Part shown: piece after piece, positions 1 to 8,014 of the stretch
Layout of the letters: every line of letters starts with the position of its first letter
How positions within the stretch are numbered: position 1 is the stretch's first letter
From: GWE2-40-63 sp050251815
GTDB lineage: Bacteria > Bacteroidota > Bacteroidia > Bacteroidales > SZUA-534
Length of the DNA stretch: 64,000 nt
Assembly (NCBI GenBank): GCA_050251815.1
Contig: JBFWMB010000007.1
Span: 33,063 to 97,062, forward strand
Direction of reading: 5' to 3'
The notes under the pieces: model-generated
Databases searched by the model: none
What the model was told of the DNA's origin: nothing
What the model saw: only the letters and a program-made list of their open reading frames with translations
Program-made: the position numbers and the translations under genes

Positions 1-1036
1 AAACCAGACGGATAATAAAATTGCGAACGGAAAGCACGGTAGCCCGGATATTCGATTCGGTGAGGCGGTTGATGTAATCTTTTAATACCGGTGTGGCATA
101 GCCCCTGACCAGGTAAAAAACAAACAATAAGCCGATGCCCCAGATGCTTTGATAATAGCCAGTGAGCAAATACATGCCCGAAATAAACAGGGTAATGAAA
201 AATACACTTTTTATGCTGCCCAGTTTTTTTTCCAGGCGGTGGGCAAACATCGAAGTGATGCCAACCGATAAATTTAAAAGGGTCCAAAGTATGCCAAAGG
301 CGGCAATTGGAACCTGTACTTCTTTAAAATAAGGTTGAACAAACCAGGCCATTGACAGGGTGGCAGAGCCAATAACCGCCGAATACACAATGTTTAAACG
401 CAGGGCTTTGTTTTCAAATAAGGTGTATCTGAATATGTTCACAATGTCGTTAAAACTGGCTTTTACCAAAGCCTTATGTCGGCTGGGTTCTATCAGTGTA
501 AAAGAAGCAGGAATGGCCAGAAAAGCCACTGCGGCCTGAAAATAGTAAGGATGCCTCAGACTGTATGTGGCCAGAAAACCACCGGCAATTCCGGCAATGG
601 CTTCGGCAAAGTTGCCGATGGAAATTATCCGTCCTTCGTATTTTAAATACTGGTCCTCACGTTTTTCATCCAGTAGGGTATCGTAAAGCATGGCCGAATC
701 GGCACCACTAATCAGGCTGGTACCAATGCCCAAAATAATTTCAGCCATTAAGAATCCGGTAAAACCGTAGGAAAAACTGTAAACCACATAGCCCAGAAAT
801 CCAAGGATGCTTCCGGCTATCAGCGTTTTTTTTCGTCCCAGTACATCGGCAAAATAACCCGAAGGGATTTCAAGTACCACAATGGCAACCGAGTATATGG
901 CCTGCAATAAAAAAATATCGAACTGTTCCAGGCCGTTTTCGTTGTAAAACAAGACCACAATGGGCATTATCAGCATAAACCATTTGGCTATCTTAATCAG
1001 GTAAAGTTTGTACAGGTTTGCCGATAAGTGCTTCAA
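1..1036 (-). CDS. MFS transporter (3' end cut off by window edge)
   Basis: About 345 residues of a major facilitator superfamily permease read leftward off the window edge. The visible part has alternating hydrophobic helices and an MFS-type cytoplasmic loop with the motif GYFADVLGRKKT between helices 2 and 3, the usual D-x-x-G-R-K/R signature. No ATG lies between the upstream in-frame stop and the first helix, so a TTG at 1036 is the best start (protein begins MKHLSANLYKLYL); the first ATG would fall inside helix 1. The gene is divergent from the flavoprotein at 1149 with a gap of about 110 bp. The substrate cannot be told from sequence. Family call is firm; start is uncertain. Confidence 0.8.
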   Translation of the reverse strand, partial: MKHLSANLYKLYLIKIAKWFMLIMPIVVLFYNENGLEQFDIFLLQAIYSVAIVVLEIPSGYFADVLGRKKTLIAGSILGFLGYVVYSFSYGFTGFLMAEIILGIGTSLISGADSAMLYDTLLDEKREDQYLKYEGRIISIGNFAEAIAGIAGGFLATYSLRHPYYFQAAVAFLAIPASFTLIEPSRHKALVKASFNDIVNIFRYTLFENKALRLNIVYSAVIGSATLSMAWFVQPYFKEVQVPIAAFGILWTLLNLSVGITSMFAHRLEKKLGSIKSVFFITLFISGMYLLTGYYQSIWGIGLLFVFYLVRGYATPVLKDYINRLTESNIRATVLSVRNFIIRLV

Positions 1037-1120
1037 AATGTTTCCCAGTTAAATGAAGCGACAAAATTAAAAGGCTTTGGCAGAATTTCTATTTTCTGAC
1101 GAAATAAAGTTTTAAAAAGC

Positions 1121-1128
1121 TAATTTTG
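1121..1128 (+). promoter_or_regulatory. Bacteroidota -7 promoter box (TAATTTTG)
   Basis: The octamer matches the Bacteroidota -7 consensus TAnnTTTG and lies about 20 bp upstream of the ATG at 1149. No convincing TTTG -33 element is seen at the usual spacing, so this is a moderate call for the promoter of the flavoprotein gene. Confidence 0.4.
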
Positions 1129-1148
1129 GTGCAAATAAAAACGAAATA

Positions 1149-2402
1149 GTGGAAACTTACGATGTAGTTGTTATAGGAGCCGGAGCTGCCGGTTTAATTG
1201 CTGCCGGAAGGGCCTCGCAATGTGGTGCCCGGGTGCTGTTACTCGAGAAAATGCCGCAGGAAGGACGAAAAATGCGTATTTCGGGCAAGGGGCGCTGCAA
1301 CATTACCAACGATGCCTCTATCGCGGAATTTGTTAAGCATGTGCATCCTGCGGGTAATTTTTTAAAACCGGCCCTTTCGGGATTCTATAACCAGGACATC
1401 ATCGCGCTGCTGAATCAACAGCAGGTTGAAACCGTGCTGGAGCGGGGTGGAAGGTATTTTCCCAAAAGCAATAAGGCTGCCGATGTGGTTCATGCCCTGG
1501 TAAACTGGGCTAAAGAGCAGGGAGTTGGTATTCGCTTAAACTGTAAGTTTGAAGAACTATTGACCGAAAACCAGCAGGTGCAGGGCGTGCTTTACAGCGA
1601 AAACGGTCAGCAAAAGCAGGTTGGTTGTGGTTCCGTGATTGTTTGCACCGGAGGCTATTCGTATCCAGCCACAGGCTCTAATGGCGATGGTCACCTTTTG
1701 GCCAAAAAATTAGGGCATTCCATTGAGGCGGTTCGTCCGGCTCTGGTTCCCGTTGAAGTTGAAGAAACGCTGGCAAAAAACCTTAGCGGCCTGAACCTGA
1801 GGAATGTTAAAGCCAGTGTATGGTCGAACCAAAAAAAACAGGCCGACGATTTTGGTGAAGTTACTTTTGCCGAATGGGGTTTGACCGGTCCGATTATATT
1901 AACTTTGAGTCGCCTTATGGTGGATGAACTGCGTGCTGGAAATCAGGTTTCTCTTTCCATCGATTTAAAACCCGCTTTAAGCGAGCAAACCCTCGATGCC
2001 CGTTTGCTTCGCGATATTGATGCTAATGGTAAGATGCCGCTGGCCAAACTCTTCAAACTTTGGCTGCCCATGCAGTTGATTGAGCCTTTTTTAAGCTTAT
2101 TGGCTTTGGATGCAAGCAAGCCGGCAAACCAATTGAGTAGTGCCGACCGGCGACGCATTCGGATTTTAATGAAAGACTGGCGTTTTAAGGTAATTGCTTA
2201 CCGCCCGTTTAAAGAAGCCATTGTTACGGCAGGTGGCATTCGAACTTCGGAAATCAATACCAAAACCATGGAATCGAAATTGATTAAAAACTTATATTTT
2301 GCCGGTGAAATTATCGATGTAGATGCCGATACAGGCGGCTACAACCTGCAAATTGCTTTTTCTACCGGCTGGCTGGCCGGGAATAGTAGCTATAGTGCTT
2401 AG
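1149..2402 (+). CDS. HI0933-family (YhiN/BaiN-like) FAD-dependent flavoprotein
   Basis: A 417-residue flavoprotein of the HI0933/YhiN family. The N-terminus carries a Rossmann dinucleotide motif GAGAAGLIAAGRA (about residues 10-22) with an acidic end of strand 2 (LLLEK). It continues with the family-typical GRKMRISGKGRCNITND block at about 40-56 and a second FAD contact, CTGGYSYPATGSNGDG, at about 173-188. The C-terminal block FAGEIIDVDADTGGYNLQIAFSTGW closes the FAD site and is diagnostic for this family. Length is normal. Members have been linked to reductive steps in bile-acid metabolism (BaiN), but the role of most members is unknown, so no specific substrate is proposed. The gene is monocistronic or leads the following two genes. 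Confidence 0.85.
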   Translation: METYDVVVIGAGAAGLIAAGRASQCGARVLLLEKMPQEGRKMRISGKGRCNITNDASIAEFVKHVHPAGNFLKPALSGFYNQDIIALLNQQQVETVLERGGRYFPKSNKAADVVHALVNWAKEQGVGIRLNCKFEELLTENQQVQGVLYSENGQQKQVGCGSVIVCTGGYSYPATGSNGDGHLLAKKLGHSIEAVRPALVPVEVEETLAKNLSGLNLRNVKASVWSNQKKQADDFGEVTFAEWGLTGPIILTLSRLMVDELRAGNQVSLSIDLKPALSEQTLDARLLRDIDANGKMPLAKLFKLWLPMQLIEPFLSLLALDASKPANQLSSADRRRIRILMKDWRFKVIAYRPFKEAIVTAGGIRTSEINTKTMESKLIKNLYFAGEIIDVDADTGGYNLQIAFSTGWLAGNSSYSA

Positions 2403-2513
2403 CTGGTTTCATTAGTTGGGCAGGGCTTTGCCGCGAGTAAACAAAAAATATTTTCAGGGTTAAGCTTGTAATACGCCCGACATTGCCTAATTTTATGTTT
2501 ATACAATTTACCA

Positions 2514-3281
2514 GTGAAAGACTTTCGGGAAATACTTATTGCGCACCGGGGAGCTTCGATCGAGGCTCCTGAAAACACCATGTCGGCCATCAGTAGAGCT
2601 TGGGAGCATGGAGCCAGTGCAGTTGAGGTCGACATTCACCTTACTGCTGATAAACGCGTGGTGTTGATACACGATGCCGATACGCTGCGTGTTTCGGGAG
2701 TAAAGAAAATTATTGCCGAAACAACTTTGGCAGAACTTAAGCAGCTCGATGTGGGCAGCTACAAGGGGGATGAATTTAGAGGTGAACGAATTCCCGAATT
2801 GGGTGAAGCCTTGCAAAGCCTTCTGGCCGATGGAAAACTGGTGATTGAGATAAAATGCGGACCCGAAGTGCTGCCTTTTCTGAAAACAGCCCTTTCTGAA
2901 GCCGGTGTTAATAATAGTCAGATTGAACTTATTGCCTTTAATAGAAAAACACTCAGTCAATCGAAGCAATTAATGCCCTATTATAAGCATCTTTGGTTGC
3001 TCGATTTGGATTACAGCGGTTTTTTTATGACCTACCCCTTTTATAAAAAGCGCTTAATTCGTTTGGCTCATATACTGGGTTTCGATGGAGTGAATGTTTG
3101 GGCCGGTAAGGTGTTAAACCAAAAGTTTATCAGCGCTTTTCATCGGGCCGGTTTAAACGTTTATTGCTGGACCGTGAATGATGCCCGTAAGGCAAATGAA
3201 CTTTATCAATGCGGCATCGATGGCCTGACCACCGATTGTGTTCGGGAGATGTACCATGAGCTTACAAAACTCAATCAATAA
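2514..3281 (+). CDS. glycerophosphodiester phosphodiesterase
   Basis: A 255-residue GDPD-family enzyme that hydrolyses glycerophosphodiesters to glycerol-3-phosphate and an alcohol. The signature is complete: IAHRGASIEAPENT near residue 9 (catalytic His and Arg), the metal-binding AVEVDIHLTADKRVVLIHD at about 36-54 (Glu, Asp and second His), and a C-terminal CWTVND motif at about 219. The start is a GTG at 2514, which puts the HRG motif at the usual distance from the N-terminus. No signal peptide is visible, so it should be cytoplasmic. The next gene starts 6 bp downstream, suggesting co-transcription. Confidence 0.88.
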   Translation: MKDFREILIAHRGASIEAPENTMSAISRAWEHGASAVEVDIHLTADKRVVLIHDADTLRVSGVKKIIAETTLAELKQLDVGSYKGDEFRGERIPELGEALQSLLADGKLVIEIKCGPEVLPFLKTALSEAGVNNSQIELIAFNRKTLSQSKQLMPYYKHLWLLDLDYSGFFMTYPFYKKRLIRLAHILGFDGVNVWAGKVLNQKFISAFHRAGLNVYCWTVNDARKANELYQCGIDGLTTDCVREMYHELTKLNQ

Positions 3282-3287
3282 ATAGTT

Positions 3288-4304
3288 ATGCCAAATGTAA
3301 TTATTTTTATTCACGGACTAGGCAATAAACCACCCAAACAGTTGCTTGAAAACTGGTGGAAAAGGGCTTTGTTGGAGGGCTTAAACCGGGAGAATCAAAA
3401 AAGTGTGCTGCCAAAGACCGAAATGGTTTTCTGGACCGATTTGTTGTACGATAAACTGCTCGATCCGTCGGAATCCAATGCTGAAAGTCCCTATTACATT
3501 GATGAACCTTACGTTGAAGCCCCGGCCCATGTGACTGTTGAGAACCATTCCAAACGATTGACTGTTATTGATTTCCTGGGGAACCAGTTGAACCGCATTT
3601 TTTTGAACGACGATTTAAGTCTGAATTATTCCATAATTACCGATTCCATTGTAAGCAAATATTTTCATGATCTTGACATCTATTATAAAGATGATTGTTT
3701 GCCCGATGACAATGCCCTTTGTACCATTAAAATCCAAATAAGGAACCGACTGATAAAGGTATTGGAGAAATACAAAAACCACGACATCATGCTGGTGAGT
3801 CATTCCATGGGAACCATTATTGCTTACGATGTGTTGTCGTTTCTGGCTCCCGAAATAAAAATTCACACCTTGGTAACCATGGGTTCGCCCTTGGGCTTAC
3901 CGGTGGTTTTGGCCAAAATAGCAGCCGAACAGCGCCGTAGAAACATCACTCCGGTACAGATTATTACCCCCGAAAACATTACGCATGCCTGGTACAATTT
4001 TTCCGACATTTTGGATAAAGTTGCCTTTAAATACCGCTTGAACGATGTGTTTTTGCCCAATGCAAAAGGAATTAGCCCCATCGATTTTTTGGTGGCCAAT
4101 ACCTATACGATAAACGGGGAGTCCAATCCGCATAAATCGTTCGGTTACCTGCGCACCCCGCAAATGAGCAGTGTAACCCGGGCATTTATTAAAGCCGAAC
4201 GTTTAACGTTCATGCAAAAGGTTGGCCGTTGGCTGGCCAAAAATTACCGTGCGGTTAAGAGTCGTTTGCTTCGGTATAATAAACCGGCTGAATCGACCCG
4301 ATAA
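3288..4304 (+). CDS. alpha/beta hydrolase, cytoplasmic, lipase-like
   Basis: A 338-residue serine hydrolase of the alpha/beta fold. Visible elements are an oxyanion-type loop IIFIHGLGNKPP at the N-terminus, the nucleophile elbow VSHSMGTIIAYDVLS at about 172-186 (G-x-S-x-G variant S-H-S-M-G), and a late His in NPHKSFGYL at about 286 that could complete the triad. A TMGSPLGLP segment follows the nucleophile strand, as in lipase/PGAP1-like hydrolases. No signal peptide is seen. It follows the GDPD gene by 6 bp, so a joint role in lipid turnover is possible but is only inferred. Substrate unknown. Confidence 0.7.
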   Translation: MPNVIIFIHGLGNKPPKQLLENWWKRALLEGLNRENQKSVLPKTEMVFWTDLLYDKLLDPSESNAESPYYIDEPYVEAPAHVTVENHSKRLTVIDFLGNQLNRIFLNDDLSLNYSIITDSIVSKYFHDLDIYYKDDCLPDDNALCTIKIQIRNRLIKVLEKYKNHDIMLVSHSMGTIIAYDVLSFLAPEIKIHTLVTMGSPLGLPVVLAKIAAEQRRRNITPVQIITPENITHAWYNFSDILDKVAFKYRLNDVFLPNAKGISPIDFLVANTYTINGESNPHKSFGYLRTPQMSSVTRAFIKAERLTFMQKVGRWLAKNYRAVKSRLLRYNKPAESTR

Positions 4305-4378
4305 CCAAAGCAATGATTTAAAGTTTTTGTATCATTCCCTACATTAAGGGGTTAAAGACCTGGCAAAAAATATTTTTG

Positions 4379-4392
4379 CGTGAACGTACACG
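4379..4392. promoter_or_regulatory. putative LacI-family operator 1 (CGTGAACGTACACG)
   Basis: A 14-bp near-palindrome (12 of 14 positions symmetric) centred on CG, which is typical of LacI-family operators. It lies just upstream of the -7 box of the lacI-type gene. A second copy with the same AACGTACACG core occurs 45 bp downstream at 4424, on the same strand and in the same phase. Autoregulation is inferred. Confidence 0.55.
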
Positions 4393-4410
4393 GAAGTTTT
4401 AAAAATGTTT

Positions 4411-4418
4411 TATATTTG
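4411..4418 (+). promoter_or_regulatory. Bacteroidota -7 promoter box (TATATTTG) for the lacI-type gene
   Basis: Exact match to TAnnTTTG, lying between two putative operators. Transcription should begin near 4424, inside operator 2. This places the promoter downstream of the in-frame ATG at 4405 and argues that translation starts at 4441 instead. Confidence 0.5.
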
Positions 4419-4423
4419 CTTTT

Positions 4424-4437
4424 CGTTAACGTACACG
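4424..4437. promoter_or_regulatory. putative LacI-family operator 2 (CGTTAACGTACACG)
   Basis: Shares the 10-base core AACGTACACG with operator 1. It overlaps the expected transcription start and ends three bases before the ATG at 4441, a position where a bound repressor would block initiation. A third, less perfect copy occurs at 46432 upstream of susC. Confidence 0.55.
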
Positions 4438-4440
4438 AAG

Positions 4441-5511
4441 ATGAAAAGAAATACGGATAAACGCATCGGGATAAAAGATATTGCAGCGCTGGCCGGGGTA
4501 TCCATCGGAACGGTTGACAGGGTATTGCATAACAGGGGAGAAGTAAAAGAGGCTACCCGACAAAAAGTTCTGGAGATTGTGCAGGAGCTCGATTATACCC
4601 CCAATATTTTTGCCAAATCGCTTTCGTCGAAACGTACTACCAAACTGGCCATTATTATTCCCGATTCCAGCGACAATAATCCCTATTGGGAAAAGCCTGT
4701 TAGCGGAATTAAGCTGGCCGCTGAGGAACTGACCCAATATAATACTGAAATCCTTTACGAACATTTTGATGCATCCGATGAGGCGTCCTTTGAATGCGTG
4801 CTTCGTAAAGTATGCGATCAGAATCCTGATGGCATTGTATTGAACCCGGTGTTTAAGCAAATATCGCTCAACTTTATTCAGGAATTCGACAAACGGGGCA
4901 TTCCCTACGTTTTTATCGACATTAACTTAAAAGAGGTAAATAATCTGGCCTATTTTGGACAGGATGCGGAGCAAAGTGGTTTGGTAGCAGCCCGTTTAAT
5001 GGATGCCGGTACTCCCGATAACCCCAATTTATTGATTGTAAAGCAATCGAAACGTAAAGTATTCTCCAGTCATATCGAGCGACGCGTTGAGGGTTTTACC
5101 CGCTATTTTGCCGAGCAGCAAAAAAAGATTAATGCGCAAACCATCGAAATTGATTTGAATGCTCCCAATGAGCCTTACCAATCGCTGAATAAGGTGTTTG
5201 CCAATGGAAGCAGCTACCATGGTATTTTTGTGCCCAATTCACGCGGATTCAAAATGGCTGCTTTTCTTAAATCTACAGGATTAACCAATTTGCTTACCAT
5301 TGGTTACGATCTGGTAGATGCAAATATTGATTTTATGCAACAAGGCTATTTGAATTATTTAATTAGTCAGAAGCCCGAATTGCAGGCTTATAAAGCCCTT
5401 TGGGCCTTGTTCGACCATTTGGTTACTAAAAAACCGGTGCGTAAAACCAATTACAGTGCCATTGATATTATCATTAAAGAAAACATTGAATATTATCTCG
5501 AAAATAAATAA
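4441..5511 (+). CDS. LacI-family transcriptional regulator of the uronate operon
   Basis: A 356-residue LacI/GalR regulator. The N-terminal helix-turn-helix reads GIKDIAALAGVSIGTVDRVLH with the hinge-helix region NIFAKSLSSKRT following. The rest is a periplasmic-binding-protein-like effector domain (KLAIIIPDSSDNNPYWEKP, ILNP-type strands, FIDINL). An in-frame ATG at 4405 exists, but a promoter box and an operator lie between it and 4441, so 4441 (MKRNTDKRIG) is chosen. It begins a run of same-strand genes for hexuronate metabolism, with the next gene 11 bp away, so a uronate or intermediate is the likely effector; this is inference. Two matching palindromes flank its promoter, suggesting autoregulation. 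Confidence 0.85.
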   Translation: MKRNTDKRIGIKDIAALAGVSIGTVDRVLHNRGEVKEATRQKVLEIVQELDYTPNIFAKSLSSKRTTKLAIIIPDSSDNNPYWEKPVSGIKLAAEELTQYNTEILYEHFDASDEASFECVLRKVCDQNPDGIVLNPVFKQISLNFIQEFDKRGIPYVFIDINLKEVNNLAYFGQDAEQSGLVAARLMDAGTPDNPNLLIVKQSKRKVFSSHIERRVEGFTRYFAEQQKKINAQTIEIDLNAPNEPYQSLNKVFANGSSYHGIFVPNSRGFKMAAFLKSTGLTNLLTIGYDLVDANIDFMQQGYLNYLISQKPELQAYKALWALFDHLVTKKPVRKTNYSAIDIIIKENIEYYLENK

Positions 5512-5522
5512 CTGTATAGTTT

Positions 5523-6374
5523 ATGTTGAGTTTTGAAGATTTAAAAGGACAGGTTTGTGTAATTACCGGGGGAGCCGGAGTCATTGGTTCCTCTATAGCC
5601 AAGGATCTGGCACGTTTGGGTGTTAAGGTGGCCATTATCGATCGCGATAAAGAACGTTCGGGGGTAATTGCCCAGCAATTGTTAAAGGAGTGTGCCTGTG
5701 GAGGCGTTGTTAAAGGTTATTATGCCGATGTGCTCGATAAGGAGTTGCTTGAAAAAGCCAAGGAACAAATCAATCAGGAATTGGGACCCATTAATTTATT
5801 GATTAACGGGGCCGGTGGAAATTCACCAAAAGCGAGCACGCAATTGGAAAAAATTGAAAAAGCAAACCTGAATGAGTTGGAGAAATCTTTTTATGGACTC
5901 GATGCCGAAGGGTTCGACTTTGTATTCGACCTGAATTTTAAAGGAACCCTGCTTCCGACCATGGTTTTTTCGCGCGATATGTTGGAATTGGGAAAAGGAG
6001 CCATTCTGAATGTATCGTCAATGAATAGTTACAAGCCTTTGACCAAGATTCCCGCTTATTCGGCCGCCAAAGCAGCCATCAATAACTTTACACAGTGGTT
6101 GGCGGTGCATCTGGCAAAAACCGGTATTCGCGTAAACGCCATAGCCCCTGGGTTTTTCTTAACCAGTCAGAATGAGTTTTTACTAATCGACGAAAAGAGC
6201 GGCGAACCCACAGCACGAGGGAAAAAAATTATCGAAAGTACGCCTATGAATCGCTATGGCGAAGTGGAGGAGCTTTCGGGAACAGCACTTTATTTATTAA
6301 GTAACACATCCAAATTTGTTACGGGGGTTTGCATTCCCGTTGATGGAGGCTACAGTGCGTATGGTGGAGTTTAA
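5523..6374 (+). CDS. uxuB: D-mannonate oxidoreductase (fructuronate reductase), SDR type
   Basis: A 283-residue short-chain dehydrogenase. It has the glycine-rich cofactor motif TGGAGVIGSSIA near residue 15, an INGAGGNSPKAS segment at about 94-105 in place of the usual NNAG, the catalytic Ser in NVSSMNSYK and the YSAAK Tyr/Lys pair. The C-terminal VNAIAPGFFLTSQNEFLL matches SDR-type mannonate oxidoreductases such as the Bacillus UxuB/YjmF type, which interconvert D-fructuronate and D-mannonate with NAD(P)H. Context supports this: UxaC and UxaE, which would supply fructuronate, lie in the same operon. No UxuA mannonate dehydratase follows, which is unusual. Specific substrate is inferred from similarity and context. 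Confidence 0.75.
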   Translation: MLSFEDLKGQVCVITGGAGVIGSSIAKDLARLGVKVAIIDRDKERSGVIAQQLLKECACGGVVKGYYADVLDKELLEKAKEQINQELGPINLLINGAGGNSPKASTQLEKIEKANLNELEKSFYGLDAEGFDFVFDLNFKGTLLPTMVFSRDMLELGKGAILNVSSMNSYKPLTKIPAYSAAKAAINNFTQWLAVHLAKTGIRVNAIAPGFFLTSQNEFLLIDEKSGEPTARGKKIIESTPMNRYGEVEELSGTALYLLSNTSKFVTGVCIPVDGGYSAYGGV

Positions 6375-6384
6375 AATTTGAATC

Positions 6385-6813
6385 GGGTTTCTGGATTCTT
6401 GATGCTGGATAAAACAGAATAAGATGAGTTATAAAAATCAGGAAATATGGCAATTAGCTCGGGAAATTGTAATCGATTTACATAAGATGACCCTGCTTGA
6501 ATTACCTAAACATGAGTTTTATGAGGAAGGTTCTCAAATCAGAAGGTCAAGTAAGTCAATTAAATCAAATATTGTAGAAGGTTATGGAAGACGCCGTTAT
6601 GTGGCTGAATATATCCGATTTCTGGTATTTGCTCAGGCATCGAACGATGAAACAATCGATCATTTAGAAACACTTTACGAAACAGGCTCATTAGTAAATC
6701 GAGGAACTTATGAGTTGATTCACAGTAAATTGGATTTGCTTGGTAAAAAGTTGAATAGCTTTATACAAGCTGTAGAACGAAATAACAAGAAACCAGAATC
6801 AAGAAACCAGTAA
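6385..6813 (+). mobile_element. four-helix-bundle cassette bounded by 18-bp inverted repeats
   Basis: The left repeat CTGGATTCTTGATGCTGG (6391-6408) and the right repeat CCAGAATCAAGAAACCAG (6793-6810) are inverted copies matching at 16 of 18 positions. They enclose the four-helix-bundle gene. The right repeat is read as the last codons of that gene (PESRNQ, stop). The cassette sits between two catabolic genes of one operon and all three genes face the same way. No transposase and no clear target-site duplication were seen, so element status is inferred. Confidence 0.5.
6424..6813 (+). CDS. four-helix-bundle protein (S23/23S-rRNA intervening-sequence family)
   Basis: A 129-residue helical protein of the four-helix-bundle family first known from 23S rRNA intervening sequences and later found scattered through Bacteroidota genomes. 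Recognisable features are the IWQLAREIVIDLHK opening helix, the QIRRSSKSIKSNIVEGYGRR core with the conserved S-I-x-x-N-I-x-E-G, and YIRFLVFAQASNDETIDHL. Function is unknown. The family is small, basic and related in fold to the Avd accessory protein of diversity-generating retroelements. The last nine or so codons look like repeat-derived sequence rather than conserved protein. It interrupts the catabolic operon and has no evident metabolic role there. It has a likely decayed relative at 9375. Confidence 0.8.
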   Translation: MSYKNQEIWQLAREIVIDLHKMTLLELPKHEFYEEGSQIRRSSKSIKSNIVEGYGRRRYVAEYIRFLVFAQASNDETIDHLETLYETGSLVNRGTYELIHSKLDLLGKKLNSFIQAVERNNKKPESRNQ

Positions 6814-6831
6814 CATTAAAAAATCAACAAT

Positions 6832-7905
6832 ATGAACTTAAAAACAAACTGTAAATATTCCCTTTTGGTGCCAACCAGTATGGGATTGCGCATTACACCG
6901 GCAAACGGACAACCGGTGCATAGCAGCGACATCTTTAAAATGCAGGCTACCAGTGCTGAGACTAATGTGGCCAGCATAGCATCGTACCTGGGTTTACCGG
7001 TTAAGGTATTAACCACTTTTGTTAAGGGAAGTCCCGTGGCTCAGTTTATCAAAAGTAATCTGAAAGCCCGCCATATGGATTACGAAGGACCTGAAGTGGA
7101 ACAAGGTGACCCCTGGGGATTTCGTCACCAGATAAATATTGCCGATAGCGGTTATGGTTCACGCGGCCCGAGAGTTTGGAACGATCGCGCTGGCGAAGTG
7201 GGACGTACGCTTAATGTAAGAGATTTTGATTTGGAGCGCATCTTTGGGAGCGAAGGCGTTCAGATTGTTCATCTTTCGGGATTAATTGGTGCACTGTCGC
7301 CCGAAACCAGTCAGTTTTGTCTTGAGCTGGCCCGTGCAGCCAAAAAACACGGAACAAAAATATCGTTCGATTTAAACTACCGCGCTTCGTTCTGGAAAGG
7401 GCGGGAGCAGGAATTACATGAAATTTTTACCGAAATAGCTTCAGTTTCTGATATTTTAATTGGAAACGAAGAAGATTTTCAACTGTGCCTGGGAATTGAA
7501 GGTCCGGAAGCTGGAGGAAAATCAATCGGTGATAAAATCGACAGTTTTAAAGAAATGATTCGTCGGGTGAAGCAGGCTTTTCCCAATGCTTCCGTGTTTG
7601 CAACCACACTGCGCGAGGTTGTGAGCAGCAACGAACATTTATGGGGAGCCATTATGCTTGAAGGTGATAACTGGCAGGTAATTGAACCGCGAACCATTCA
7701 TGTGCTCGATCGCATTGGCGGTGGCGACGGCTTTGTAGGCGGTATGCTTTATGGTATTCTTAAAAACTGGGAACCTGCAAAATGGCCACAATTTGGCTGG
7801 GCAACCGGAGCTTTGGCTACAACCTTTTTAACCGATTATGCACAACCCGCCGACGAAGAAATGGTTTGGAGTGTTTGGGAAGGCAATGCCCGGGTAAAAC
7901 GTTAA
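6832..7905 (+). CDS. PfkB-family sugar kinase (candidate gluconate or KDG kinase)
   Basis: A 357-residue ribokinase/PfkB-family carbohydrate kinase. The C-terminal signature VLDRIGGGDGFVGGMLYGIL (about residues 290-309) carries the anion-hole glycines and catalytic Asp. NYRASFW and IGNEEDFQLCLG at about 180-220 match the KDG-kinase-like subgroup. It is a paralogue of the kinase at 18292, with the same HTGG/HLSG, SFDLNYR and GNEEDF blocks. The operon therefore encodes two similar kinases. Because KdgK is accounted for by the second copy next to kdgA, this one may act on another sugar acid. Its neighbours (LarA-like protein and Gnd) point to gluconate as a candidate. That assignment is inference. 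Confidence 0.8.
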   Translation: MNLKTNCKYSLLVPTSMGLRITPANGQPVHSSDIFKMQATSAETNVASIASYLGLPVKVLTTFVKGSPVAQFIKSNLKARHMDYEGPEVEQGDPWGFRHQINIADSGYGSRGPRVWNDRAGEVGRTLNVRDFDLERIFGSEGVQIVHLSGLIGALSPETSQFCLELARAAKKHGTKISFDLNYRASFWKGREQELHEIFTEIASVSDILIGNEEDFQLCLGIEGPEAGGKSIGDKIDSFKEMIRRVKQAFPNASVFATTLREVVSSNEHLWGAIMLEGDNWQVIEPRTIHVLDRIGGGDGFVGGMLYGILKNWEPAKWPQFGWATGALATTFLTDYAQPADEEMVWSVWEGNARVKR

Positions 7906-8014
7906 AGAAAGTGGCTAAAGTGACTAAAGTGAGCTAAAGTAAATTAAAGTGATTGGAGTTTATGAACTATTCATTTTAGTCACTTTAAGTACTTAAAACT
8001 TTAAACTAATTAAC
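7906..8014. repeat. intergenic octamer array with mirrored arm
   Basis: Left part is a degenerate array on CTAAAGTGA (GGCTAAAGTGACTAAAGTGA). The right part contains TTTTAGTCACTTTAAG, whose reverse complement CTTAAAGTGACTAAAA matches the left array, so the gap can fold into a long imperfect hairpin. A related stretch (ATGAACTTAAGCCACTTTAAGTACT) recurs near 56976. Confidence 0.5.

Noticed and set aside
4405..4440. Upstream ATG that would lengthen the LacI-type regulator by 12 residues
   Set aside because: A TAnnTTTG promoter box and an operator-like palindrome lie within it, and the extra residues do not look like LacI-family sequence.
6424..6813. Diversity-generating retroelement accessory gene (avd)
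   Set aside because: The fold family is related, but no reverse transcriptase, template repeat or variable repeat was seen in the window.
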